This document shows positions 51,508-60,641 of a stretch of DNA of 64,000 bases, in pieces (position 1 is the stretch's first letter; each line of letters starts with the position of its first letter). The notes below the pieces were generated by a model. That model ran no database searches, had not been told where the DNA came from, and saw only the letters and a program-made list of their open reading frames with translations. The stretch lies in the NCBI RefSeq assembly GCF_016464305.1, contig NZ_JAEIOJ010000002.1:62001-126000 (forward strand), in the 5' to 3' direction. Position numbers and translations under genes: made by a program. The DNA is from Umezawaea beigongshangensis (GTDB taxonomy: Bacteria > Actinomycetota > Actinomycetes > Mycobacteriales > Pseudonocardiaceae).

Positions 51508-52158
51508 TCAGACCGGCTGGGCACTCCCGTGCATCCGGTCGAGGTCGACGGCGTCGACCAGCGGGGTGGGGTCGGGTGCGCACAGGCCGTCCACGAACAG
51601 GTCGAGGTGCCGGTGCGCGCAGGGTGCCGACAACCGGGCGTCGACGCCCGGCATCGGTCGGGTGAGCTGGCACAGGGCGAGGAAGACGTCGCCGACACCG
51701 ATGTCGGGGCGCAACCGGCCCTGCTCCTGCCCCTCGGCGATCATCGTCCCCAGCGCGGCGAGCATCCGGTCGTTGGCCTCGGCGAACCCGGGGGTTCCCC
51801 CGTTCACCCAGCGGGCCAGCGCCGTCTCGATCGCGCTGATCCGGCTCTCCGCACCGCGGTGCACGAACGCGCGCAGCGCCGCGACCGGGTCCGGTTCTCC
51901 GGCGAGCAGCTCCTCGGCCGTGCGCGCGTTCTCCTCCACGACCGCGAGGATCACGCCGTGCAGGAGTTCGTCCCGGTCGGGGAAGTGCCGGTAGACGGTC
52001 GCGTTGCCGACCCCGGCACGCCGGGCGATCATGTCCAGCGGAGCGTCGCACCCGTGCTCGATCAGGACGTCGAGCGCTGCCGCGAGGATGTTCGCCCGGT
52101 TGCGCTCGGCGTCTGCCCGGCGAGGTCGGACGCACACGACGGTCTCGTCGTCCAACAC
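51508..52158 (-). CDS. TetR-family regulator of the MFS exporter
   Basis: 216 residues from GTG 52158, AAGGG four bases upstream. ERNRANILAAALDVLIEHGCDAPLDMIARRAGVGNATVYRHFPDRDELLHGV is the DNA-binding domain, followed by nine-helix ligand-binding domain. An operator lies in its leader at 52177-52197, so it autoregulates and likely represses the MFS gene that follows. Confidence 0.92.
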   Translation of the reverse strand: MLDDETVVCVRPRRADAERNRANILAAALDVLIEHGCDAPLDMIARRAGVGNATVYRHFPDRDELLHGVILAVVEENARTAEELLAGEPDPVAALRAFVHRGAESRISAIETALARWVNGGTPGFAEANDRMLAALGTMIAEGQEQGRLRPDIGVGDVFLALCQLTRPMPGVDARLSAPCAHRHLDLFVDGLCAPDPTPLVDAVDLDRMHGSAQPV

Positions 52159-52176
52159 CTCGCCCTTCTCGCGCTT

Positions 52177-52197
52177 ACCGGGGACTTCTTCCCCGGT
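52177..52197. promoter_or_regulatory. TetR operator ACCGGGGA-N5-TCCCCGGT
   Basis: Perfect inverted repeat with 8-bp arms (52177-52184 and 52190-52197) 18 bases upstream of the TetR GTG; the sequence beyond extends the symmetry (TTACC... ...GGTCAGTAA). Confidence 0.75.
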
Positions 52198-52353
52198 CAG
52201 TAAACCAGCCGACGATCCGGGGAGCAAATCCCCACATCCGGCTCGCTGTTCCACCGGATCGAGCGGACACGACCGCCCGCGCCGCGGGAGTGCGGTTCCG
52301 GCGCGGAGCACGAGCGCGGCGGAACCGTCGGTGGCACGTCGTAGCCTCCCGTC

Positions 52354-53055
52354 GTGAACATCCTGCTGATCCCCGGTTTCTGGCTCGACGGCTCGTCGTG
52401 GGACGAGGTGACCCCCGTGCTCGAACGGGCGGGCCACCGGGTGCGCGCGCTGACGCTGCCCGGCCTCGGAGCGGTCGACGCCGACCGCGGCGGGATCGGA
52501 CTGCGCGACCACGTCGACGCGGTCGTCGCCGCGGTGGACGAGGCAGACGGGCCGGTCGTGCTCGTCGGGCACTCCGGGGGCGGCGCCATCGCCCACGCCG
52601 CGACCGACGCCAGACCCGACCGGGTGGCGCGGGTCGTGTACGTGGACGCCGGGCCGCTGGAGCACGGGAAGGCGATCAACGCCGAGCTGCCCGTGGTCGA
52701 CGGCGAGATCCCGCTGCCGGACTGGTCGGAGTTCGACGAGGCCGACCTGCGCGACCTGGACGACGAACTGCGAGCGGCGTTCCGGGCGCGGGCGGTGCCC
52801 CAGCCCGCGGCCGTCGCCGGCGATCTCCAGGTGCTCTCCGACGAGCGGCGCTACGACGTGCCGGTCACGGTCGTCGCCTGCGAGTTCCCGAGCGAGCTCC
52901 TGCGGGAGTGGATCGCGCGGGGGCACCCGTACGTCGCCGAACTCGCGCGCGTGTCCGACGTCGAGCACGTCGACCTCCCCACCGGCCACTGGCCGCAGTT
53001 CACGAAACCGGCGGATCTCGGACGGGTGATCCTCGCCGCCGTCGACCGGAACTGA
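52354..53055 (+). CDS. Alpha/beta hydrolase
   Basis: 233 residues from GTG 52354, six bases after TAGCCT, so probably leaderless. LLIPGFWLDGSSWDEV begins the fold, VVLVGHSGGGAIAHAA is the nucleophile elbow (Ser in GHSGG), and HVDLPTGHWPQFTKP supplies the catalytic His. Group resembles esterases/hydroxynitrile lyase-like methylesterases. Substrate unknown. Confidence 0.92.
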   Translation: MNILLIPGFWLDGSSWDEVTPVLERAGHRVRALTLPGLGAVDADRGGIGLRDHVDAVVAAVDEADGPVVLVGHSGGGAIAHAATDARPDRVARVVYVDAGPLEHGKAINAELPVVDGEIPLPDWSEFDEADLRDLDDELRAAFRARAVPQPAAVAGDLQVLSDERRYDVPVTVVACEFPSELLREWIARGHPYVAELARVSDVEHVDLPTGHWPQFTKPADLGRVILAAVDRN

Positions 53056-53117
53056 TCATCGTCGGCCGCGGTTCGAGTACTGTCGGATTTGTCAGGTTTC
53101 GACGAGAGGTGCACACC

Positions 53118-53438
53118 ATGGGTCTGTTCGACGCCATCCGCGACAAAGCCACCGAACTCGTGTCGGGTGCCACCGGCGCGGTCGGCGACCTCGCCGGCAA
53201 CCTGCCCGGTGCGCAGGCGGCCGAGGGACTGTCCACGTCCGCGACGGACGCCGCCACGCAGGTCACCGGTGACGTCACCGGCACCGCTCAGGACCTCGGC
53301 ACCACCGTGACCGGTGCCGCCACCGACTCCGTCGGCACCTTCACCGACGCCGCCGGCAACGTCACCGACGCCGCCGGCAACGTGACCGGCTCCGTGAACG
53401 ACGGATTCGATTCGCTGACGGACCCCTTCCGCTTCTAG
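53118..53438 (+). CDS. Small repetitive Thr/Ala/Gly-rich protein
   Basis: 106 residues from ATG 53118 (GAGAGG upstream). Start MGLFDAIRDKATELVSGATGAVGDLAGNL is amphipathic; then short imperfect repeats with DAAGNVTDAAGNVTGSV (the unit DAAGNVT twice in a row) and a terminal FDSLTDPFRF. No signal peptide. It looks like a small stress or cytoskeletal-type protein; nothing in the sequence gives a function. Confidence 0.75.
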   Translation: MGLFDAIRDKATELVSGATGAVGDLAGNLPGAQAAEGLSTSATDAATQVTGDVTGTAQDLGTTVTGAATDSVGTFTDAAGNVTDAAGNVTGSVNDGFDSLTDPFRF

Positions 53439-53448
53439 GTCGGGCAGC

Positions 53449-53468
53449 GGGCCGGGAGTTCCCGGCCC
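53449..53468 (+). terminator. Terminator of the small repetitive protein gene
   Basis: GGGCCGGGA (53449-53457) and TCCCGGCCC (53460-53468) form a near-continuous 9-bp hairpin 10 bases after the stop. Confidence 0.75.
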
Positions 53469-53516
53469 CTCCCCGCGCCCGAGGGGGTGCGGCGCGGCGT
53501 GAACGGCCGCTCGCGG

Positions 53517-54143
53517 TCAGATGACGCCCGCGCGGATCGCGTACGCCACCGCGTGCGGGCGGTTGCGCAGCTTCTTCCTGGTGATCAGGTTGTGGACGAC
53601 GTTCATGACCGTGCGCGTGGCGCACCCGAGCTCGTGCGCGATCTCCGCGGTGTGCCGCCCCTCGGCCAGCAGCCGCAGCACGTCGACCTCCCGCGGCAGC
53701 AGGCCCTCCGCGGCCGGGGAGCGGGGTGCGGCGGAGCGCGACTCCTCCTCGGCGAACGCGTCGAGGAGGGCGCCTCCGGTGACCACCGGGCCGGTGGCCG
53801 CGTGCCGGATGCCGCGCACCAGCCGGTCCCCGGTGGTCGTCGCCCTGGGCAGGACCTGGACCACACCGGCGGCGGCGAGACGGAGCGCCTCCCGCCGGTC
53901 GAACTCGCCCACCACCAGCACCGCGGGCACGGCGGCCCGGCGCGCCTCGTCGCGCACCGCGAGTTCCGCGGAAGCCAGGACCAGCACGTCGACGTCGGCC
54001 CGCTCGCCCGGTGACACCGCGGAGATCCCGCGCGCCCGGTCGAGACAGGTGAGCAGCGCGGTCATCGACAGCGGGTCGTCGGTCCGGACCGCGACGCGCA
54101 GGCCGTCGGCCGACTGCGGTGAGGAGGGCACTGTCCCGATCAC
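53517..54143 (-). CDS. LuxR-type regulator with degenerate receiver
   Basis: 208 residues from GTG 54143. The C-terminal helix-turn-helix (LLPREVDVLRLLAEGRHTAEIAHELGCATRTVMNVVHNLITRKKLRNRPHAVAYAIRAGV) is of the NarL/LuxR type. The receiver-like first half has the expected spacing but lacks the phosphoacceptor Asp (DVLVLASAEL), so it must work without phosphorylation. No kinase is adjacent. Probably a stand-alone atypical response regulator. Confidence 0.88.
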   Translation of the reverse strand: MIGTVPSSPQSADGLRVAVRTDDPLSMTALLTCLDRARGISAVSPGERADVDVLVLASAELAVRDEARRAAVPAVLVVGEFDRREALRLAAAGVVQVLPRATTTGDRLVRGIRHAATGPVVTGGALLDAFAEEESRSAAPRSPAAEGLLPREVDVLRLLAEGRHTAEIAHELGCATRTVMNVVHNLITRKKLRNRPHAVAYAIRAGVI

Positions 54144-54331
54144 CTTCCTTCCGGACAGGTCGTCGCGGAGCGCGATCCGCTCCCCACCACCTCTACCACC
54201 ACGACGGGCGGGGAGGCGCGGTCTCGCCCCGCCGGGACCTCAGCGGCGCTGCCCGACCTGGTTCGACCCGCAGCCGCCGACGAGACACCCGTGCGCGCGG
54301 AACGTCCGGGTGCTCGCGGCGGCGGCCGTGC

Positions 54332-56080
54332 TCAGCGCTCCGTCGGACCGAGGTCGGGTTCGGCGCGCAGCGCGACCGCGGGGCGGCGGGTCGAGTGGAG
54401 TTCGAGCACGGTGATCTCGTTCGCGCCCGGTCGCAGCACCGGCGCGGGCACGTAGAGCGTCCGCTGCGGGCCGCGCGACCAGTACCGGCCCAGGTGGAAG
54501 CCGTTGACCCACGCGTTGCCCTTGGTCCAGCCGTCCAGCGACAGGAAGGTGTCCGCCGGGGTGTCGACGTGCACGACGCCGCGGTGGAAGGCGGGGCCGA
54601 CCGGTGGCCCGGAGGTCGGGGTGAAGCGCAGGTCCGCCAGGTCGTCCAGCGGCAGGGCGGTGCTGGTCCAGTCGCCGAGTTCGACGCCGTCGAGCAGCAC
54701 CGGGCCGGTGATCCCCTTGCGGTCGTGCACGGCCGGGCCGTAGTTGACGCGACCCTGGTTCTCCACCAGCAGCGCGAGAGCCGCGCCGGGGTGCGGCACG
54801 GTCAGCGCCAGCACGTGCTCGTGGCGCTCGCGCTCCAGCACGCCGACCGGCACGCCGGCGAGGAACACCTGGACGCGGTCGCCGAAGGCGGTGACGTCCA
54901 GCAGGGCCGGGCCCGCGTGCTCGACGGTCGTCTCGTACAGCACGAACCCGGTACCCCGGCCCAGTTCCTCCATCGTGAACGGGTGGCCGTCCTGCTCGGC
55001 GGCACCGAGGACGCCCGCGCTGCCCAGGAGCGGAGCGCTGTCGGTCAGCAGCACCTCGGGCACCGCCAGCTTCGGCCCGGCCGCGGGCGGCTCCCCCGGC
55101 GGAACGGGGGCGTGCTTCGCGATGACCTCGCGGAAGGCGTGGTACTTGGGCGTCGGGTCACCCGCCTCGGACAGCGGGCTGTCGTAGTCGTAGGAGGTGA
55201 CGGTCGGGCGGTAGGTGCCCTTGTCGTTGGCGCCGTTGGTGAAGCCGAAGTTCGTGCCGCCGTGGAACATGTAGAAGTTGACCGACGCACCGGCGGTGAG
55301 CATCTCGTCCAGCGTCGCGGCGGCGTCCGCGGCGGGCCGGGTGACGTGGTGCCCGCCCCACTCGTCGAACCAGCCGTTCCAGAACTCCGAGCACATCAGC
55401 GGACCGGTGGGCTGGTGCTCGCGCAGCGCGGCCAGCGCCTCGGTGGCGCGGCTGCCGAACGTGACCGTGCGCAGCACGTCGGGCAGGCCGCCGCGGGCGA
55501 GGTCGCCGGGCTGGTCGCAGGTGAACAGCGGAACGTCCACCCCGTTGCCGCGCAGCAGGTCCACCAGGCGGCGCAGGTACTCGGCGTCGTCGCCGTGGGC
55601 GCCGTACTCGTTCTCCACCTGCACCGCCAGCACGGGACCGCCCCGGCTGGCGAGCGTGTCGAGCAGCGACGGCCACAGCTGCGCGAAGTAGGACTCGACC
55701 GCGTCGAGGAAGCGCGGGTCGGTGCTGCGCAGCCGGACGTCCGGCTCGGCCAGCAGCCACGACGGCAGGCCGCCGCCCTCCCACTCGGCGCAGATGTAGG
55801 GGCCGGGGCGCAGGAGCACGTGCAGTCCGTGCTCCTGCGCCAGGCCGACGAACCGCGGCAGGTCCAGCTCCGCGTCCACGCGCACGACACCCCGCTGCGG
55901 CTCGTGCAGGTTCCACGGCACGTAGGTGTCGACGGTGTTGAGGCCCATCCACTTCGCCTTGCGCATCCGGTCCTCCCAGTGCTCCGGGTGGACGCGGAAG
56001 TAGTGCAGCGCTCCGGAGATCATCCGGAACGGGGCCCCGTCGAGGGTGAATCCGTCGTCGGTGGTGCCCAGGGCGGTCAT
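54332..56080 (-). CDS. Cytoplasmic GH35 beta-galactosidase of the ABC operon
   Basis: 582 residues from ATG 56080, no signal peptide. ISGALHYFRVHPEHW, RPGPYICAEWEGGGLPSWL, AVQVENEYGAHGDD (acid/base Glu158) and MCSEFWNGWFDEWGG (nucleophile Glu232), plus GGTNFGFTNGA, are the GH35 barrel; two beta-sandwich domains follow (ENQGRVNYGP, GNAWVNGFHLGRYWSRGPQRTLYVPAPVLRPGANEI). It hydrolyses imported galactosides. It is the last gene of the operon with the importer (gap to the binding protein 49 bp), all under the LacI regulator at 59580. Confidence 0.96.
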   Translation of the reverse strand: MTALGTTDDGFTLDGAPFRMISGALHYFRVHPEHWEDRMRKAKWMGLNTVDTYVPWNLHEPQRGVVRVDAELDLPRFVGLAQEHGLHVLLRPGPYICAEWEGGGLPSWLLAEPDVRLRSTDPRFLDAVESYFAQLWPSLLDTLASRGGPVLAVQVENEYGAHGDDAEYLRRLVDLLRGNGVDVPLFTCDQPGDLARGGLPDVLRTVTFGSRATEALAALREHQPTGPLMCSEFWNGWFDEWGGHHVTRPAADAAATLDEMLTAGASVNFYMFHGGTNFGFTNGANDKGTYRPTVTSYDYDSPLSEAGDPTPKYHAFREVIAKHAPVPPGEPPAAGPKLAVPEVLLTDSAPLLGSAGVLGAAEQDGHPFTMEELGRGTGFVLYETTVEHAGPALLDVTAFGDRVQVFLAGVPVGVLERERHEHVLALTVPHPGAALALLVENQGRVNYGPAVHDRKGITGPVLLDGVELGDWTSTALPLDDLADLRFTPTSGPPVGPAFHRGVVHVDTPADTFLSLDGWTKGNAWVNGFHLGRYWSRGPQRTLYVPAPVLRPGANEITVLELHSTRRPAVALRAEPDLGPTER

Positions 56081-56129
56081 GGACGTCCTCTTCTCGTAGC
56101 GGGCGGCGCGTCGACGTGGTGCTGCCGGT

Positions 56130-57470
56130 TCACGGTCCGACCGTGAACCCCTGCTGCTCGCCGTACTCGATCGACGAGTCCTGCCACGCGCGCAGGCCGT
56201 CGCTCAGCGTGGTGTCCGAGACGTAGGCCTTGCCCGCGGTGTCGTTGAAGACGCTGTTGGCGTAGACCTGGAAGGGCAGGTAGGTCCACCCGTCGAGGAC
56301 GTTGCGCGCCTCCTCGGCGAAGATCTCGTTGGCCTTCTGGCCGCCGAAGTAGGGGAACTCGGCGTTCAGGAACTCCGGCGACGACAGCTGCTCGGTGGTG
56401 GCGGGGAAGGCGCCGCCGTCGACGCGGAGCTGCACGCCCTCGCCCGTGGTGGCGTACTCGACGAACGCGTGGGCCAGCGGCTTCTTCTCGCTGGCCGCCG
56501 GGATGGACAGGCCGCTGCCGCCGTTCTCCGCACCGGCCCGCTCACCCGCCTTCCACTGCGGCATCGGGGCGACCCGCCACTTGCCCGCGCCCGCGGCGAC
56601 ACCGGACTGGAGGTTGGCGGGCATCCAGGCACCGGTCACCAGGGTCGCGACACTGCCCTCGGCCAGGCCCTGGTACCACTGGTCGGTCCAGGAGTCCACC
56701 GGCGCGAGCAGCTTCTCGCTGATGAGCTGCTGCCACATCGCGGTGTAGCGCTGGGTGCCCTCGTCGGAGAAGTCGATCGTCACGTTCGTGCCGTCGACCC
56801 CGTACGGCTTGCCGCCGGCCTGCCAGATCATGCTGGTGGCCATGCCCGCGTTGCCGATGTCGTTGGTGATGTAGACCGCCGGGTCGGCCGCGTGCAGCGC
56901 GCGGGCCGCGGCCACGTACTCGTCCCAGGTGGTCGGCACCGCGATGCCGTGCTTCTGGAAGATCTCCTGGTTGTAGTACAGCGCCATCGGGCCGGAGTCC
57001 ATCGGCAGGGCGAAGACGCCCTCCCCCGCGTGCACCGACGCCCACGGGCCGGGGGTGAAGGTGTCCCGGTACTCGTCCGCACCGAGGGTGCGCAGGTCGG
57101 TGACCGACTTGGCCAGGGCGAACTGCGGCAGGGCGTAGTACTCCAGCTGCGCCACGTCGGGCACGCCAGAACCGGCCGCGATCGCGTTCTGCAACGCGGT
57201 GTACTGGTCGTCGCCGGTGCCGACGTTGACCAGTTCCACCTTCACCCGGGGGTGCTTGCGCTGGAACCCGTCCACGACCTGCTTCAGGGTGGGCTCCCAC
57301 GCCCACACCGTCAGCGTGCCGCCCGCGTCCAGCGCGGCCTGCACGTCCTGGTCGGAGAACTGCTGTTCCTGCGCGCCGGAGCCGGAGCCCCCGGAGCCGC
57401 AGGCGGCCAGGACGAGCGCGAGGACGCCGGCCAGGGCGGTGAACGCGGAACGACGACGTTGTCTGATCAC
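56130..57470 (-). CDS. Sugar ABC-transporter substrate-binding lipoprotein
   Basis: 446 residues from GTG 57470. Lipobox LAAC at residues about 21-24 after a basic signal (MIRQRRRSAFTALAGVLAL), then GSGGSGSG linker. Family 1 (extracellular sugar-binding) solute receptor: FQRKHPRVKVELVNVGTGDDQYTALQNAIAAGSGVPDVAQLEYYALPQFA, NQEIFQKHGIAVPTTWDEYVAAARAL. It captures an oligosaccharide outside the membrane for the permeases. The order permease-permease-receptor-enzyme is less common than receptor first. Confidence 0.95.
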   Translation of the reverse strand: MIRQRRRSAFTALAGVLALVLAACGSGGSGSGAQEQQFSDQDVQAALDAGGTLTVWAWEPTLKQVVDGFQRKHPRVKVELVNVGTGDDQYTALQNAIAAGSGVPDVAQLEYYALPQFALAKSVTDLRTLGADEYRDTFTPGPWASVHAGEGVFALPMDSGPMALYYNQEIFQKHGIAVPTTWDEYVAAARALHAADPAVYITNDIGNAGMATSMIWQAGGKPYGVDGTNVTIDFSDEGTQRYTAMWQQLISEKLLAPVDSWTDQWYQGLAEGSVATLVTGAWMPANLQSGVAAGAGKWRVAPMPQWKAGERAGAENGGSGLSIPAASEKKPLAHAFVEYATTGEGVQLRVDGGAFPATTEQLSSPEFLNAEFPYFGGQKANEIFAEEARNVLDGWTYLPFQVYANSVFNDTAGKAYVSDTTLSDGLRAWQDSSIEYGEQQGFTVGP

Positions 57471-57525
57471 GGTGCGACCTTTTTCCGAGGGTGGAACGGG
57501 GAACCGGGAGGTGGTGCGGTCGGCG

Positions 57526-58449
57526 TCATCCCTTGACGCCTCCGGCGGTCAGGCCGGACTGCCAGAACCTCTGCAGCAGCAGGAAGGCCGCGATCAGCGG
57601 GAGGATCGTCAGCAGCGAGCCGGTGACGACGAGGTCGAACACGACCTCGCCGCCCGCCGTGGTCGCCTGCGAGTTCCACGCGTCCAGTCCCACGGTCAGC
57701 GGGTACCAGTCCCGGTCGCGCAGCATGATCAGCGGCAGGAAGTAGTTGTTCCAGGTGGCGACCGCGGTGAACAGCAGCACGGTCACCGTGCCGGGCGCCA
57801 GCAGCGGCAGGCAGATGCGGAAGAAGATCCGGAACTCGCCCGCGCCGTCGAGGCGCGCGGCCTCCAGCAGCTCGTCCGGGATCGCCTCGGACGCGAACGT
57901 CCACATCAGGTAGAGGCCGAACGGCGAGATGAGGCTGGGCACCACGACCGCCCACGGCGTGTCGGTCAGGCCCATGCCGCTGAACATCAGGAAGGTCGGC
58001 ACGGCCAGCGCGGTTCCCGGCACGGCCACCGCGCCGATGATCACCGCGAAGACGGCGCGCTTGCCGGGGAAGTCGAACTTGGCCAGCCCGTACCCGCCCA
58101 GTGCGGCCAGCGCCGTGGCTCCGCCCGCGCCGAGCACGACGTAGAGCACGGTGTTCCCCAGCCAGCGCAGGAAGATCCCGTCGTCGTAGGTCAGGGTGCG
58201 GACGACGTTGTCCCACAGGGCGAAGTCGTCGGCGAACCACAGGCCGAAGGAGTCGAACAGGCCCTGCTGCGTCTTGGTCGCGTTGACGACCAGCCACACC
58301 AGCGGGACCAGGGAGTACAGGACGACCACGCCGGTCAGCGCGGTGAGCAGGACGCTGCGCCGCGGTCGGCGGGCGCTCGTCGACCGGCCGGTGGAGCGCG
58401 GCGGCGCCACCCGGCGCCGGGACTCGCGGATGCGGACGGGAACGCTCAT
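57526..58449 (-). CDS. Sugar ABC-transporter permease, MalG type
   Basis: 307 residues from ATG 58449, two bases after the MalF-type stop. Six membrane helices; the EAA loop is EAARLDGAGEFRIFFRICLPLLAPG. Forms the channel together with the MalF-type protein. No ATPase gene is near, so the complex probably shares a general MsiK-type ATPase encoded elsewhere, as other actinobacterial sugar importers do. Confidence 0.96.
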   Translation of the reverse strand: MSVPVRIRESRRRVAPPRSTGRSTSARRPRRSVLLTALTGVVVLYSLVPLVWLVVNATKTQQGLFDSFGLWFADDFALWDNVVRTLTYDDGIFLRWLGNTVLYVVLGAGGATALAALGGYGLAKFDFPGKRAVFAVIIGAVAVPGTALAVPTFLMFSGMGLTDTPWAVVVPSLISPFGLYLMWTFASEAIPDELLEAARLDGAGEFRIFFRICLPLLAPGTVTVLLFTAVATWNNYFLPLIMLRDRDWYPLTVGLDAWNSQATTAGGEVVFDLVVTGSLLTILPLIAAFLLLQRFWQSGLTAGGVKG

Positions 58450-58451
58450 CG

Positions 58452-59372
58452 TCAGCCCCTCTCGCGCATGCCGCGCAGCTGCACGACGTAGGCCACGACC
58501 ATCGTGATGAGGCCCATCACGATCGCCACGGTGGCCGAGTAGTCGAAGCGCTGACCGGAGAACGACAGCGAGTAGGCGTACAGGTTCGGCGTGAAGTCCG
58601 TGGTGATCGCGTTCGGTGCGATGCTCTGCAGGATGCTGGGTTCGTTGAACAGCTGGAAGCTGCCGATGATCGAGAAGATCGTGGCGATCAGCAGTGCGCC
58701 GCGCAGGGCGGGCAGCTTGATCGAGGTGATGACCCGCAGCTGACCGGCCCCGTCGATCTCCGCCGACTCGTAGAGCGACGTGGGCACCACCCGCAGGGCC
58801 GAGTAGAAGATCAGCATGTTGTAGCCGATGAACTCCCAGGTCACGATGTTGCCGATGGACGCGAGGACCAGTTCCGGCGACAGCGGGTCCGGCAGCGTGA
58901 TCCCGAACGCCTCGTTGACGTTGCCGACCAGGCCGAACTGCGTGCCGTACATGAAGCCCCACATCAGCGTGGCGACGACCGCGGGCACCGCGTACGGCAG
59001 GAAGACCGCGATGCGGAAGAAGTTCCGGCCGTAGAGCCGCCCGCTGTCGACGGCCAGCGCGACCAGCAGCGCGATCAGCAGCATCACGGGCACCTGGACG
59101 GCCAGGAACAGCGTCACGCGGACCACCGCGGACCAGAACTGCGGATCGCGGAGCACCTGCTCGTAGTTGTCCGGGCCGACGAACGTGGTGCCGCCGACCA
59201 GGCGGGTGCGGAAGAGGCTCAGGTAGATCGAGTAGGCGACGGGCGCTAGGAAGACCAGCGCGAAGATCGCCAGGAACGGGCCGACGAACCGCCAGCCGGC
59301 CCACGAGCGCCGTCGCCGCGGCCGTCGTCGCCCGTTCTCGGCCGGTACGGCCGCGGGCAGGGGTGTCGCCAC
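58452..59372 (-). CDS. Sugar ABC-transporter permease, MalF type
   Basis: 306 residues from GTG 59372, chosen because GAGGAG lies four bases before it (GTG 59384 is the longer choice). Six membrane helices starting WAGWRFVGPFLAIFALVFLAPVAYSIYLSLF; the cytoplasmic EAA loop reads ESAEIDGAGQLRVITSIKLPALRG. First gene of the importer operon, with the operator TGTTTACGCAAACA 48 bases upstream. Confidence 0.95.
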   Translation of the reverse strand: MATPLPAAVPAENGRRRPRRRRSWAGWRFVGPFLAIFALVFLAPVAYSIYLSLFRTRLVGGTTFVGPDNYEQVLRDPQFWSAVVRVTLFLAVQVPVMLLIALLVALAVDSGRLYGRNFFRIAVFLPYAVPAVVATLMWGFMYGTQFGLVGNVNEAFGITLPDPLSPELVLASIGNIVTWEFIGYNMLIFYSALRVVPTSLYESAEIDGAGQLRVITSIKLPALRGALLIATIFSIIGSFQLFNEPSILQSIAPNAITTDFTPNLYAYSLSFSGQRFDYSATVAIVMGLITMVVAYVVQLRGMRERG

Positions 59373-59419
59373 GGTGCTCCTCACTTCCGGCCGCAGCGGT
59401 GCGACCGGGGTGCTCGACG

Positions 59420-59435
59420 ATGTTTACGCAAACAT
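59420..59435. promoter_or_regulatory. LacI operator at the importer operon
   Basis: ATGTTTACGCAAACAT, a near-perfect 16-bp palindrome, on the minus-strand promoter of the ABC operon (TAAACA inside it is a possible -10). Confidence 0.8.
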
Positions 59436-59498
59436 CAACTTCGCGGAACTGCTCGGCAGAATTGACCTCGGGTAGCCGAAAACGCTCCCACCAGGGGA

Positions 59499-59527
59499 TG
59501 TTTGCGCAAACACGGTGGCGCTATAGT
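59499..59527 (+). promoter_or_regulatory. LacI operator and promoter of the regulator gene
   Basis: TGTTTGCGCAAACA (59499-59512, perfect palindrome) overlaps the -35 region of a promoter whose -10 is TATAGT (59522-59527), 53 bases before the regulator start. Autoregulation by the LacI protein is very likely. Confidence 0.8.
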
Positions 59528-59579
59528 TGCAGCGCCGTCCGGTCGCGTCAAGACCCGGCGCGAAAGGGGGCAGCACGGC

Positions 59580-60641
59580 GTGAGTGCGAGCAGATCGGCC
59601 GCTGACGTGCCGCGGGACCAGCCCGCACGACCCTCGCGCCGCGTGTCGATGACCGACGTGGCCCGCCGGGCCGGTGTCTCGGCGCAGACCGTCTCCCGGG
59701 TCTCCAACGGCCATCCGGGCGTCGTGGGCTCGACCAGGGAACAGGTCCTGACGGCCATGCAGGAGCTGGGCTACCGGCCCAACAGCGCGGCGCGCGCGTT
59801 GAAGTACGGCCAGTTCCGCACCATCGGCGTCATCCTCTTCACCCTGTCCACGGTCGGCAACAGCCGGACGCTGGAGGCGATCGTCGACCACGCCGCGAGC
59901 GAGGGCTACGCCATCACGCTGATCCCCGTCGCCGTGCCGACCCGCGACGGCGTCCTCGGCGCCTTCACCCGGCTGGGAGAGCTGGCCGTCGACGCGGTGA
60001 TCGTGATCATGGAGAACCACCTGGTCGACACCGCCGCCGTCAGCCTCCCCTCGGGGGTGCCGGTCGTCGTCGTGGACTCCGACGCCGACGACCGCTACGC
60101 CACCGTGGACACCGACCAGGTCGACGGGGCCCGCCTGGCCGTCCGGCACCTGCTGGACCTGGGTCACCGCACGGTGTGGCACGTGGCCGGACCGGAGGAG
60201 TCGTTCGCGGCGGAGCGGCGCGCGGCGGCGTGGCGCACCACGCTGGAGCGGTCCGGCCGGCGCGTTCCCCCACCGGCTCGCGGCGACTGGTCCTCCGACT
60301 CCGGGTACCGCGCGGGCCTGCTGCTGGCCGACGAGCCGGACTGCACCGCCGTGTTCGCCGCCAACGACCAGATGGCGCTGGGGCTGCTGCGGGCGTTCCA
60401 CGACCGGGGCAGGATCGTGCCCCGCGACGTCAGCGTCGTGGGGTTCGACGACATCCCGGACGCGGTCTCCTTCATCCCGCCGCTGACCACCGTGCACCAG
60501 GACTTCGCCGAGGTCGGTCGCCGGTGCGTCGAGCGCGTCCTGCGTCAGGTGCGCGCCGAGGCGGTCGAACCGGGCACGTCCCTGGTGCCGATCCGCCTGG
60601 TGGTGCGCGAGAGCACGGCCCCGCCGCGCCACCGGCACTGA
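59580..60641 (+). CDS. LacI-family repressor of the galactoside importer
   Basis: 353 residues from GTG 59580, GAAAGGGGG at nine bases. Helix-turn-helix SMTDVARRAGVSAQTVSRVSNGHPGVVGSTREQVLTAMQELGYRPNSAARAL with the hinge, then periplasmic-binding-like effector domain (FRTIGVILFTLSTVGNSRTLEAIVD, DAVIVIMENHLVD, VAANDQMALG, VVGFDDIPDAVSFIPPLTTVHQDFAEVGRRCV). It faces the ABC/GH35 operon across two TGTTTnCGCAAACA operators and should repress it in the absence of a galactoside. A related site occurs upstream of the xylanase gene. Confidence 0.96.
   Translation: MSASRSAADVPRDQPARPSRRVSMTDVARRAGVSAQTVSRVSNGHPGVVGSTREQVLTAMQELGYRPNSAARALKYGQFRTIGVILFTLSTVGNSRTLEAIVDHAASEGYAITLIPVAVPTRDGVLGAFTRLGELAVDAVIVIMENHLVDTAAVSLPSGVPVVVVDSDADDRYATVDTDQVDGARLAVRHLLDLGHRTVWHVAGPEESFAAERRAAAWRTTLERSGRRVPPPARGDWSSDSGYRAGLLLADEPDCTAVFAANDQMALGLLRAFHDRGRIVPRDVSVVGFDDIPDAVSFIPPLTTVHQDFAEVGRRCVERVLRQVRAEAVEPGTSLVPIRLVVRESTAPPRHRH

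Noticed and set aside
53118-53438. Thr/Gly repeat protein considered as a bacteriocin or RiPP precursor
   Set aside because: No leader, no maturation enzyme or exporter adjacent; repeats are loose and cysteine-free.
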